NCBI GenBank assembly: GCA_029948255.1
Contig: JALIZF010001578.1
Coordinates: forward strand, 1-64,000
Origin: Telmatactis stephensoni
Taxonomy: Eukaryota > Cnidaria > Anthozoa > Actiniaria > Isophelliidae
Direction of reading: 5' to 3'
Length of the DNA stretch: 64,000 bases
A program made the translations under genes and the position numbers. A model generated the notes under the pieces. That model saw only the letters and a list, made by a program, of their open reading frames with translations, was not told where the DNA came from and searched no databases. The first letter of the stretch is position 1; the number at the start of each line of letters is the position of its first letter. Positions 9,386-20,175 of this stretch are shown one piece after another.

Positions 9386-10787
9386 CACGTCGGGCACAAA
9401 GGACCCAAAAATCGGCATGTTAAATGTGCCATTTTTGCCCTAACCTTTGTATCTTCAACAATATTTGACTATTTGCAATGAAATTTTCAGTGATGGCTAA
9501 CTATAAGTGGCGATTTATTTTGCCATGTTTAAAAGTTACCATTGACGTGATTTTGACGTCATAGCGAATTGTTACATTTTTCGAGAACATCCAGATTACT
9601 TCAAGAGATTCTTAAAACTACATAGTTTGAAAGAGAATGACATTCTCTAAAATTTGGTGCAATTTTTATCTCGATCCGACATTTCGTTGTCGAGTTATAA
9701 GGGATTTTTGTTTCACGATGACGTCATAAAAGTGACGTCACTAATAACCATTAAAAGCCATTAGAAGCCATTGGAAACGGCAAGTGATGATGCAACGAAC
9801 ATGTATTACTATTATGAAGTGTTTCTACGTAACTAAGTTAAAACTTTTGGTCATCGAGCTTTATTAGGGATATTTCAAATTATCGGTGACGTCATTATGA
9901 CGCTAGAAGATTTTGCTATATATTCTTATTAATGTTTCTAATACTTATCTTCAAAAAATCAAAAATCTAAAAACATACGATTTTGGGGACTTCGAAGATC
10001 TTTTACTATGCGAAGTATAAGAACAACCGAACTTCAAACAAAAAAGTTGAATAAAGAAGAAATTTTGATAAATTTCCTTTACTATTTCCCATATAATTAT
10101 AAGACTATTACTTCATCTTCATTCAACTTTTTTGTTTGAAGTTCGGTTGTTCTTATACTTCGCATAGTGAAAGAGCTTCGAAGTACCCAAAATCGTATGT
10201 TTTTAGATTTTTGATTTTTTGAAGATAAGTATTAGAAACATTAATAAGAATATTTAGCAAAATCTTCTAACGTCATAATGACGTCATCGATAATTTGAAA
10301 TATCCCTAATAAAGCTCGATGACCAAAAGTTTTAACTTAGTTACGTAGAAACACTTCATAATAGTAATACATGTTCGTTGCATCATCACTTGCCGTTTCC
10401 AATGGCTTCTAATGGCTTTTAATGGTTATTAGTGACGTCACTTTTATGACGTCATCGTGAAACAAAAATCCCTTATAACTCAACAACGAAATGTCGGATC
10501 GAGATAAAAATTGCACCAAATTTTAGAGAATGGCATTCTCTTTCAATTTTTGTACCTTTGATAATCTCTGGAAGTAATCTGGATGTTCTCGAAAAATGTA
10601 ACAATTCGCTATGACGTCAGAATCACGTCAATGGTAACTTTTAAACATGGCAAAATAAATCGCCACTTATAGTTAGCCATCACTGAAAATTTCATTGGAA
10701 ATAATCAAATATTGGTGAAGATACAAAGGTTAGGGCAAAAATGGCACATTTAACATGTTGATTTTGGGGTCCTTTGTGCCCGGCGTG
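9386..10787. mobile_element. 1.4-kb foldback transposon with 3-bp TGT duplication
   Basis: The two halves are inverted copies of one another: arms of about 660 bases (9386-10056 and 10118-10787) around a 60-base spacer. The ends read CACGTCGGGCACAAAGGACC on the left, and the right end is its inverse with one or two changes. TGT occurs at 9383-9385 and again at 10788-10790, a likely 3-bp target duplication. The arms carry repeated TGACGTCA-like words. There is no coding capacity, so any transposase acts in trans. The superfamily is not certain. Confidence 0.8.
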
Positions 10788-11337
10788 TGTGGTCAAGGGC
10801 TGTCGTTAAAAGCAACATGCAGGGAGAATACATGTACAGTATGCCAACTGGGGGAGAGATAATCGATTGACTGTATCTTACAAATTTAATGTCTTACATG
10901 TATAGTGTTTATACTTTAACAGACAGACTCTTTTTATAACTGTGTTCATATTACATTATACTTTTGTCACAGTAATGCAATGTGACTAATTTTTACAGAA
11001 AGGATTCAAAAGGAATAAAATTTGATAAAATAATTTATGCCATGCAAACAGCTCTTTCACTTTGAACACGACTATATATAACCTTATAAATTGTAATTAG
11101 CTTCACTTAAAACTGCAGATGGCTTTATGAAAGTCGAAACATTCTTTTAAATCTAAAAGTGTTGTGTTGTTTTGAAAATTGATTTAAATTGTTCTCTTTC
11201 ACTGTCCTTTTTCATTGCTCTTCAATTCATTTTGCTACTTTAAAGTACCGCAGGCATTTTAATACAAATTACATGCCAATTAATACATAAAAAAGTACAT
11301 TGTATATTCAGAAACAAAATTTCAATGCGAAAGATTT
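10788..11337. other. Noncoding gap
   Basis: AT-rich sequence between the foldback element and the 33-bp repeats; no gene, RNA or element end recognised. Confidence 0.35.
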
Positions 11338-11444
11338 GCTACAAGATTGACAAACAGTTTACAAACAGTTGTTACAAGATTGACAAACAGTTTACAAGCA
11401 GTTGGTTGAAGATTGACAAACAGTTTACAAACAGTTGGTGGAAG
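11338..11444 (+). repeat. 33-bp minisatellite, left remnant
   Basis: About three units of the motif ACAAGATTGACAAACAGTTT plus remainder. The same unit forms the array at 19915-20175. The array is interrupted by the CACTA-like element: the unit breaks at GGTGGAAG (11437-11444) and resumes with AAGATTGAC at 19915. Confidence 0.85.
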
Positions 11445-12230
11445 CACTGTGCCAAAAGACAAATATTCAAGAGTATTCAGAAAAAGAATATGGCTTCTTG
11501 ACTCGGAGTATTCTAGGATATTCGAGACGGATGATATACGTGACGTATTCTAGTAGTATACAACCTGAGTTCTTACGGATACTTTGCATAACATTTATCT
11601 CTAGAGTATTCGGACTCGAATATGTGAAGTATGAATGCACATTGGTTTTCAACTAGAATACTTCAGATATCCCAAAAATAATATTTCTTCGTGACTTCGA
11701 AAAATACTTTCTGCGGTTTGAATATTTACGCATATTTTTCGTACAATATATTTCTACGATATGAAGATTTTCATATCTGAAGTATGAATATTACTGGAAT
11801 CTTCAACTAATATTCATTTATTTCTGATTGATCAAAAGTGTGATACATCATGCAGTCTACATTCTAAAATAGATGTCTAAGTACCAATATTTTGATAAAA
11901 TAGACATTTTTCAATAAGTAGAGTACACACATGCTGAATTCTTACGCATACTTTGCATAACATTTATCTCTAGAGTATTCGGACTCGAGTATGTGAAGTA
12001 TAAATGCACAGGGGTTTTCAACTAGAATACTTCAGATAATCCCAAAAATAATATTTCTTTGTGACTTTGAATAATATTTTCTGCGGTTTGAATATTTACG
12101 CATACTTTTCGTACAATATATTTCTACCGTATGAGGATTTTCATATTTGAAGTGTGAATATTACTGGAATCTTCGAATAGTATTCATTTATTTCTGAGTG
12201 ATCAAAAATTTGTGATACATCATCATGCAT
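11445..12230 (+). repeat. Left subterminal region of CACTA-like copy 1
   Basis: Dense in GAATATTC-type words. A block (TTGCATAACATTTATCTCTA onward) is duplicated at 11583-11830 and 11946-12200, about 360 bases apart. The first 110 bases are homologous to the inverse of 37990-38101, the matching end of copy 2. Confidence 0.75.
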
Positions 12231-13452
12231 AAATACTACTGGCATAATAAGAAGTCGATGTTCTTTAACATGTTCAATAAATCATTCAAGTGGGTGTCAT
12301 CAATTTATTTTAAACTTTTGGTGTTTGTACTCTTTTTATTGTTGTGAGATGGTTTGCTGAAAACATTTGGTCACGAGTCGTTTCAAGGTTACTGGCCGTT
12401 TAATCTGATATCTGTTGATTGCGATTTTCTGATAAATTTGCTTTTTCACTGTTCTGTCTTACCAAAAATGTTGATTTCAATTAATCGAAACGAACAAATA
12501 GTACAAATGTGAGGCTTTTTCAATTGCAAGTTCCTGTGATTGTTTTATGAACAAACAGATATTCCAATACATTCAGGTTCAATTTTATCCAATAATGCAC
12601 ACACATGGATAAATCCTGCCAGCCACTCAATTATGCACTGAAACCAGCCTGAAGATCTCACTAAGTGGCACTCACCGGGTAGTGCAAAATCATAAAGCTC
12701 GGGCAAACATTTATACAAAAAGACATTACATGAATAAAATTGACAAAAAATATATATATAAATCTCAAAGTGCAAAATCAAAGTCACAAAATTGAATTAC
12801 AACAAAATAAAAGCAATTTTGCTGATGGCCAGATATTCTAGTAATTTCAGACTAAATTTATGTAATAATACTCACACATGAATAAATATTGTCACTTGAC
12901 AAATTGTGACAAAATTTTTGAAATTGTCAGTTTTTAAAAATGGTCACATGTACCATCCAAGTGAAAATTTACTCTGCTGTTAATTTTAAGTAATCAAGTC
13001 ATTTCTGGGTGAATTATTTACAAAAACCATGGATTATTAGTGTAAATAACAACTCTTGGTCATTCCACTTCCAGTAAGCAGTTTCATTTGCACCTGTTGA
13101 GAGATAATACAATCTATAGTCACTCTTCTGTGTCAAACATTCAATTTTGTCAAGATTTCATGATAGGGTCATTTCATAGTATTTGTGGACAAAAAAATGT
13201 TAATATTCACACACAATATTAAATTACTTTTCAAAGAAGCTGAATAATCAAATGATGAAGTCCTGATTGTTTTTCTATTTTTTTTAACGTACATGTAGAT
13301 ATTACAAAAATGTTGCCTGTGCTGGTGGACATGAAGCACTCATTCCCTCTAACAGTGACATCATAGAAATGTTCGGGAAAATTATTTCATCAGGAAACAA
13401 GGTTTCAAACAAAATAATTTAGATAAGCTTATCTATCATTTCATTGAAAGTA
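12231..13452. other. CACTA-like interior, low-complexity gap
   Basis: No complete gene. On the minus strand at about 12560-12720 a frame containing LPELYDFALPGECHL runs through a GTGAGT that could be a splice donor, so it might be a decayed exon of the element's own gene. This is weak. Confidence 0.3.
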
Positions 13453-13628
13453 GAGTGCATTTCATATGTCTGTGAAATAAGATCAAAGTTATTTGTGCTT
13501 ATTTAGTTGCTATTTAGTCACTAGCATTGAACCAGAACTTTCTTGAAATAGCAATACACTAGAGACATCAAATACACAAGAGAATTGAGACAAATGACTT
13601 TGCATAATAGCTTTTAATTACTTTATTA

Positions 13629-13679
13629 CTTCAAATGAGCCTTCATTAATTGTTTCTTTCAATGAAGGTTCATTTGAAG
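13629..13679. mobile_element. 51-bp micro-MITE hairpin inserted at TA
   Basis: Nineteen-base arms (CTTCAAATGA... and its inverse, one mismatch) enclose a 13-base loop. TA flanks both sides (13627-13628 and 13680-13681). The opposite arm of the surrounding inverted repeat (14570-14590) has the same sequence without these bases, with a single TA at 14575-14576, so it preserves the empty site. Confidence 0.75.
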
Positions 13680-13926
13680 TAGAGTGCTTACAATATATCC
13701 ATGAAAACCTTTGTAAGAAATTGCACAAATTTGCACAATTTTGTCACTAGACTATTTAGTGTTAAGAAGTAAGCGAGCCGTGAAGGTACCTCTTGCACGT
13801 GCAAATGTACAAGAGCAACAAGTTTGTCAGGTCTAGTACTAGGCTAGACTAAGTCGTGAAGCAAGTCATGGATGCATCTAGTTACTTTCAAGAGCGTATT
13901 ACTTTTGGTTAGTTTTGTTAATGTCC

Positions 13927-14487
13927 TTGCGTTTGACTCATCTCTTGTCTCTGTTGTCGTTGTTGTATTTTTGCAGTGTTTGACTCATTTTGTTTGGAAG
14001 AAAGCGGGATTTGTGAATAAAGCTATAAGGGTGCGTTTGACTCGTTTCTTGTGTCTGTTGTCGTTATTTCAATTTTTCTGTGTTTGACTCGTCTCTTGTG
14101 GGAGAAACGGCGGGAGTTTTGAATAAAGCTAAGGGTGCATTTGACTCGTTTCTTGTGTCTGTTGTCGTTATTTTAATTCAGCTGTGTTTGACTCGTTTCT
14201 TGTGGACTGGAAAGTTGGAATTATTAAATTAAGCTAAGGATACGTTGAGCCATTTCTGGTGTGTGTTGTCGTTACCTTAATTTAGCTGTGTTTGACTCGT
14301 TTCTTGTGGAAAAAAGCGGGAATTATTAATAAAGTTAAGGGTGTGTTGAGCCATTTCTGGTGTCTGTTGTCGTGACTTACATTTAGCTGTGTTTGACTCG
14401 TTTCTTTTGGGAGAAACAGCGGGATTTTATGAATAAAGCTAAGGGTGCGTTGAGCCATTTTTGATGTTTATTGTCATTCTTACAATT
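13927..14487 (+). repeat. 103-bp minisatellite, about 5.4 units
   Basis: Each unit contains TTGACTCGTTTCTTGTG, CTGTTGTCGTTA and GAATAAAGCTAAGGGTGC in the same order. Units two and three are closest; the last three share a TTGAGCCATTT variant. Open frames across it are by-products. Confidence 0.85.
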
Positions 14488-14762
14488 CGCTTATTTCTAA
14501 GTTTTGTAATTTGTACTAAATTGCACAATTTTGTTTGCAAAGTTTTTCACGGATATATTATATTGTAAGCACTCTAATAAAGTAATTAAAAGCTATTATG
14601 CAAAGTCGTTTGTCTCAATTCTCTTGTGTATTTGATGTCTCCAGTGTATTGCTATTATAAGAAAGTTCTGGTTCAATGGTAGTAACTAAATAACAACTAA
14701 ATAGCAACTAAATAGGCACAAATAACTTGACCTTATTTCACAGACATATGAAATGCACTCTA

Positions 14763-16010
14763 ATTTGAATTGGCTTATTTATGAAATAGTCTTATTTTCA
14801 AGTTTTGCATGGTATTTGATGGTGTAATAGGTCATGGACAGAATTTCCCTTTAGTAACTTCCTAATGTATGACTGAAGTGCTTTAAATTGATTAGGTCAC
14901 AAATCACAAAGATGAATAAACCAACCTTGTCTTCTGTGACTTTATAAAGTCAGGTAAATATGGAACATTATTATGTAAAAGAGTGTGCTTGATATATCAT
15001 AACATTGCAGAGTTCTTGAGTTTTATTTTAAGATTAAAAAATGTCACTTTTTCTGTTCCCCTCTGTAATGTTGAACATTTTTTATTCTCATCAAAGCATC
15101 AATGTTTGGATTCTTTTAGATCCAAATATGTCTGGATACCAATACCATAATGTCAACAAAGCAATAGTAATATATTCCATAATAAAAAGCTACAAGTACA
15201 TTGCATAGTTGGATTTTTTTTTTTGTACTCCCCTCTGTAACTTTCAAAATACTGTGAAATGACACTACAATACTACAATATTATGCAAAACATGTTAACC
15301 AACATTAGTTCACATTTGCAGTTTTAAAATATGAAAAAAAATAATAATTACCAGCATTGCTGTTGCAGTTGGTAATTCTTCATGTAGCTGTGGTAGTTTC
15401 AGTTCATCTCCTTTATATTTTAATTTCCTGGCATAGATTTTTTCTCTCCTCTTACACTAGTGCAGCATTTCCTTATGCAGTCAATGCATGGAAATCCTTT
15501 TGAATTTTTATATTGCAAGAGCATGTTTCTTTTAATACTATGAAGAGCCCTTTTTATTATTAATTCTTTTTTCCCTCTTCGTCTTCTTCTTTTTCTTAGC
15601 TATGCTTCCACATGATATATTTGCACATCCTGAAATAATGGCTGCTTTGTAATCCTAAGAACCAAGCAAATGTTTGAAAATTGGAATGCAAAGAGTTAGT
15701 TATATAATTGGTTATGAGTTTGGGCATGTTTTAACGAATAAAACAACGCAAGGTTGTAAAATACAAGTAAGACTCATTGTTTGATATGGATAATCAGTGT
15801 CTAGTACAACCACAAATTATTTATGCTTGATCAACAACATAGAATCCAAAGCAGTTTACATTATTTTGTTTAGCAAACATAGTAAAAGCAACAAAAATAT
15901 TAATAATTAAATTCGTTAGAAGCAAAATTAATTGTGTCCCTTTGGATAATAATAGGAATAGCTTCCAAATCCAGTCAGTTTTGATCATGTTGACCTACTA
16001 ATGTGCAAAA
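14763..16010. other. CACTA-like interior, mostly noncoding
   Basis: AT-rich sequence with one exon-like stretch on the minus strand (listed separately). Two short segments around 15040-15080 and 15210-15250 share CCCCTCTGTAA words. Nothing else is recognised. Confidence 0.3.
15352..15515 (-). pseudogene. Exon-like remnant in the CACTA-like element
   Basis: The minus strand reads a cysteine-rich stretch (GFPCIDCIRKCCTSVRGEK), then after a one-base frame change KIYARKLKYKGDELKLPQLH and LPTATAML, ending at a GTAATT donor-like site. Amino-acid composition and the sharp donor suggest a decayed internal exon. It points the same way as the possible 12.6-kb exon, opposite to the exon pair near the right end. 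I do not recognise the protein. Confidence 0.35.
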
Positions 16011-16479
16011 TTGGCGCCAAAATTTACGTTCCCTTCAAAGTGGATTCACAAGGTTTTTAATCGAGGAATACCTCACAAAAAGTCTATTTTTCTTACGTAC
16101 CTTTGTTTTATCTTGTTGACTTGTGTCCTTTGAGCTGTTTTCAGGTCAAAAATCAAAAGAAAGAGGTCCAAAATGCATAGACAACTTTACACACAACTTT
16201 GTCTGTTCGATGAGTTAGTAATGTGCCAGCGAAATGTTGAGTCAGCGGTCAATGCACAGGAATCCCGTGCATTTCTCACAATGAACCAATGAAAACACGG
16301 TATTTGATCACGTGCGTAATTTGAATTAGTAGGCGGTCATTTTAGAGCAAACGTTGGAAGTACGAGGAGATAGCGAATATGTTCTACAAAATCCTATATT
16401 TTGAGCCTAAAATATGGCCTACATTATTCTCAAATCGAGGAGGAAATATAGAGAAAGCTTTAATAGTGGAGCTCCCGCG

Positions 16480-18366
16480 CGGGCCGAAGGCCCGCGCGAG
16501 CGGAGCACCATACCTAAGAAAAAATGGTAACCCATCCAGTTGATTTTTCATGGACAGACAGGGAGCCCAACGGCTGTACGTCCGTCCGTACATACATATG
16601 GCGTCCGTCCGTGTACATCGCGATGCTGATTGGCTGATTGCTTTTTGGCGCCAACTTGACGCGCGCTGACACTTTGAAAACTGATAATTTACAAGATTCC
16701 TTGCAGATTTAACTTGCAAAACTTAGAAATATTATTCTGGAAACCTCGCAAAAATTTAGCGATTTTCATGATCATTAATCTGTGCCAATTTCGACGGGTT
16801 AAAGTGAAAAAAACACTACGTTTGAATTTTTTTCGGGTCCGGAGTCGTTTCAAAAACTGCTCGAAAGACGAAGGACACAGAGAACATTTTCAAAGTTGAA
16901 CGACTTTTATTTGGATTCGTAGCCTCAAAAAACTTCTCATAATGAATGAGTCATTGAGGATCGTGTATTCTTCGTTTCGTGAAGATGCCTTCAGTATAAA
17001 GCTGCTTAAAAATCTAGCCAAAGTTGGAAATCAAGAATCCGGCGTCTGCATTATTACTATGCTTCAAAAGACAACAAGGAATGCACTTCAAGGTAAAGAC
17101 CCTGGCCAGAAAATGATGTCAAAAAGGCTCTTGTACCTATATTTAATTGATCTTTTATCATTTATTTGGGATTGATGACTTAAAAAAAATTAACGTTTAT
17201 GCATGTTGAACTGTGGCCAAGTTTGAACAAATATTAGTACATGACATGTACAATGACATTTTGTTTTACAGTGAACTTTTTGCGCTACTTTTAATAATAA
17301 AATTAGTAAAAAAATGATTTTGAACTTATTTTAACTCCACTAATGTGTAAATAAAGCTGAAGTTTGGGTAATTGAAAATGCTTATTTCCTTGTTTTCTTT
17401 TAAATTGTATTATCAGTGTAATCTGGAAGACAAGCACATCATTCTATTCTACATGCATTAAAAAACAAAACAACAACAACCACAAAAAAACAAGATGTCA
17501 CAATATAGGTAGTGAAGATAGACAAATAATTATTAAGATATGTTGTTCTGTAATATCCAGAATGTTGAAAAGATTTAATTACTTGTATCAATTTAAAAAA
17601 AGTTTTGGAGATTTTTGCATTTCAATTCTGAGAATTATGAACCACTACAAAGTCAATTATGAAATCTGACAGCGAATCTGAATATTGAAATATACTGTAA
17701 TAAGACCAATAAGCTTACAAGCCCACACAATTCACAGGAGACCAAAGAGCTAGAGTATATACAAACCAAAGCAAATGCTTTTTAAAATAATCTACATTTC
17801 AACTTTTTCAAGACCTTTACAATTGGGCAGTTACCACAGGAAGCCCAATTCATTTTAATCAAGAACATAAAAATATCAAAATTGAAATGGGAGATCTGTT
17901 ATTAGGTAGTAGTTGTTTTGAGTTGTTTTACAGTTTCATCTAAAGTCGTGATTAGTGTAACCTGGAAGAGAGAATTCTTGTTTAAAACAACTATTTATTT
18001 GTGTCATTCTATTCTACATAGTACAAAAACAAGATGCCACAATACTATCAAGACAGAAAAATCTAAATATAATGTTCAATGTCCAGTTTAATTGAAGGAT
18101 GTTGAAATTTCTGAGAAATATGAAGCAATACTACAAAGTGAGTTATAAAATCTGACTGAATCTGAATAAATATCACTGTGATGACTGAGCTTGCAAGCCT
18201 TATAATTCTCAGGAGACTGAAGGGCAAGAGTTTTTTCAATAAATCTCTATTTCAACTACTACAACAAAATACAATCTTTATTTGCCCAATTCATTTGAAT
18301 CAAAAACGTCAAAAAACAAAGTATTTAAAATTATTATTAGGAGCTCCGCTATTAGGTAGTACCTAA
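16480..18366. mobile_element. 1.9-kb insertion with GGAGCTCC ends in copy 1
   Basis: CACTA-like copy 2 is continuous across this point (its inverse runs from GAAAGCTTTAATA straight into GAAAGAAGAACAAGCTTC near 33970-34015), while copy 1 carries about 1.9 kb extra. The left end has a GC-rich palindrome (GCGCGGGCCGAAGGCCCGCG) with GGAGCTCC and GGAGCACC on each side; the right end has GGAGCTCCGCTATTAGGTAG. A 111-residue minus ORF over the left end has repeat-like rather than gene-like content. Confidence 0.6.
17405..18366 (+). repeat. Diverged tandem duplication, about 450-bp units
   Basis: Units 17405-17912 and 17935-18366 share ordered blocks (GTGTAA(T/C)CTGGAAGA, CATTCTATTCTACAT, AAATCTGACNGNGAATCTGAA, and a TTATTAGGTAGTA end). 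Divergence is high and indels are common, so the duplication is old. Confidence 0.7.
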
Positions 18367-18379
18367 TTTTTATATTACA

Positions 18380-18897
18380 TTGTTTGAAAGAAGAACAAGC
18401 TTCATCAGAGTAGAAATAGTTATTCTACAAGGGCGACAATGGAAGGACGCCGAAGTCACTGGTAAGTTGAATATTTGATAAGCAATTATTAGTATTGACC
18501 GAGTTTATCGTACGAGAAGTCAATTTTAAACCTTCTTATCGGGAAGAAGAAGGTCATAAAAGAGACTCCTCTTAGGATAGCCATATTTTGTTTTCACTAT
18601 GACGGGAATATGATTGTTCTTTCGAGTAAATCAGCTCGGGTAATAAGCTTGTACACTGACTTGTGATTATACTTTTAGATGAAAAGATTTTAAGATACTT
18701 TTATATCTTTTTAGTTAAACTGGAGAATCTTTGATTGCGACTTCAGCGAAGCGGCCAAAAATGCTCCAAGCTGGGAACCAGTGATCGATGTCCGTTTCTT
18801 TGAGCCCTTCATAGCGTACGTCGACTTGTCCTCTGGCTACATTGATTGCGAACAGTTGAGTGTATATATAAAGGACACTGTGAGACACGTTTATTAA
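18380..18897 (+). CDS. Possible two-exon cargo gene of the CACTA-like element
   Basis: A first exon-like segment ends at CACTG|GTAAGTTG (donor at 18461). A second begins after TTTTTTAG at about 18715 and reads LNWRIFDCDFSEAAKNAPSW, then VIDVRFFEPFIAYVDLSSGY and IDCEQLSVYIKDTVRHVY to a TAA at 18895-18897. The frame FYKGDNGRTPKSL joins it in phase, but I could not fix a start codon. The region recurs, inverted and decayed, in copy 2 at 33460-33990. No known domain is recognised. It could be captured host sequence or an accessory element gene. Confidence 0.35.
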
Positions 18898-19129
18898 GAT
18901 ATCAAGCAGTTAAATGATTCAAGTTAGTAGTCTATTAAAATTACTGTACAAATGTTACCGCCATGTCAATTGATAAATCCTATACCGTATTCAGTAATAA
19001 AACACATTTCAATGCTATGAATTTGTTTGTTTATCCTTGTATATTTTGTTTTGTATGTATTTTGATGTAGTTATAGGCCCTTTGAATGGGTAAAATCCTT
19101 GAAAATCTCCCGTATTTCGATCGCGAGGG

Positions 19130-19650
19130 GATGTAGGGAAGAATACGTTGAGCATTCAAGAATATCCGTATTATACCAATGATATTCAGAGGGTAGTTCG
19201 ACTAGAAGACGTCAGGGGTGTCTAGTATTCAGGATTATTCGTAACATACGACTGAAATGCGGAGGGTTGTTCGCTAAGAAAACGTCAGAGATGTCTAGTA
19301 TTCAGGAATATCCGTATTATACCAATGATAATCAGAGGGTAGTTCGACTAGAAGACGTCAGGGGTGCCTAGTATTCAGGAATATTCGTAACATACGACTG
19401 AAATTCGGAGGGTTGTTCGGCTAGAAGACGTCAGGGATGTCTAGTATTCAGGAATATTCGTAACATACGACTGAAATTATTTGGGTAGTTCGGCTAGAAG
19501 ACGTCAGGGATGTCGAGTATTCAGGAATATTCGTAACATACGACTGAAATTCGGAGTGTTGTTCGGCTAAAAGACGTCAGGGATGTCTAGTATTCAGGAA
19601 TATTCGTAACATACGACTGATATTCGTAGGGTAGTTCGTTAGGAAGAATT
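19130..19650 (+). repeat. 73-bp subterminal minisatellite, copy 1
   Basis: About seven units of GTTCGGCTAGAAGACGTCAG followed by GGATGTCTAGTATTCAGG and AATATTCGTAACATACGACT. The same array is inverted at 32760-33190. The position next to the element end suits transposase-binding subterminal repeats. Confidence 0.85.
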
Positions 19651-19914
19651 TGAAAATGTCCAATATTCAAGAATATTCGAAGCATCAACTAAACGAATAC
19701 GATAGTATACAAAAGTATGCGTATATTTATACATGAGGTCAGTCAAGAGTATACGGGACGAAAATGGAAATTCTGTCCGGATTCGTTCCGAGTGATTCTA
19801 GCATGGCGTTGCATCACTCGGACTTGAATACTAATCGAATTTCCCTGAATACCTGAAGTATGCATGTCTATATTCAAGCATATTCTTTTCGAATATTTGC
19901 CTTTTTGCACAGTG

Positions 19915-20175
19915 AAGATTGACAAACAGTTTACAAACAGTTGCTACAAGATTGACAAACAGTTTACAAACAGTTGCTACAAGATTGACAAACAGTTTAC
20001 AAACAGTTGCTACAAGATTGACAAACAGTTTACAAACAGTTGCTACAAGATTGACAAACAGTTTACAAACAGTTGCTACAAGATTGACAAACAGTTTACA
20101 AAAAGTTGCTACAAGATTGACAAACAGTTTACAAACAGTTGCTACAAGATTGACAAACAGTTTACAAACAGGTGG
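19915..20175 (+). repeat. 33-bp minisatellite, eight units
   Basis: Almost identical units of AAGATTGACAAACAGTTTAC AAACAGTTGCTAC. The unit is 11 codons long and lacks stops in two frames, which creates spurious ORFs. It is the continuation of the array at 11338-11444. Confidence 0.95.

Larger units (their letters stand above)
13453..14760. mobile_element. Nested inverted-repeat elements with TA targets and GAGTGC ends
   Basis: The outer arms 13453-13626 and 14577-14760 are inverted copies with ends GAGTGCATTTCATATG, flanked by TA on each side (13451-13452, 14761-14762). Between them lies an inner element, 13682-14574, with ends GAGTGCTTACAATATA and again TA on both sides. TA target duplications and short TIRs point to the Tc1/mariner group or a similar TA-specific family. 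No transposase is present. The inner element is largely filled by a 103-bp minisatellite. Confidence 0.7.
11445..19914 (+). mobile_element. CACTA/EnSpm-like element, copy 1 (8.5 kb)
   Basis: The ends are CACTGTGCCAAAAGACAAAT (left) and the inverse of CACTGTGCAAAAAGGCAAAT (right). AAG lies at 11442-11444 and at 19915-19917, a 3-bp duplication confirmed by the interrupted minisatellite unit. Terminal CACTG, 3-bp duplications and long subterminal arrays of short repeats (TATTC/GAATA words left, a 73-bp tandem repeat right) are the known profile of CACTA elements, whose transposase binds subterminal repeats. A second copy lies inverted at 32507-38101. Inside are scattered exon-like stretches on both strands, a nested foldback element and a 1.9-kb insertion. 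I did not find a convincing DDE transposase, so it is probably non-autonomous or decayed. Confidence 0.75.

Noticed and set aside
16384..16719. 111-residue minus ORF
   Set aside because: It covers the boundary between the CACTA-like element and an insertion and translates a GC-rich palindrome, so the frame is composite.
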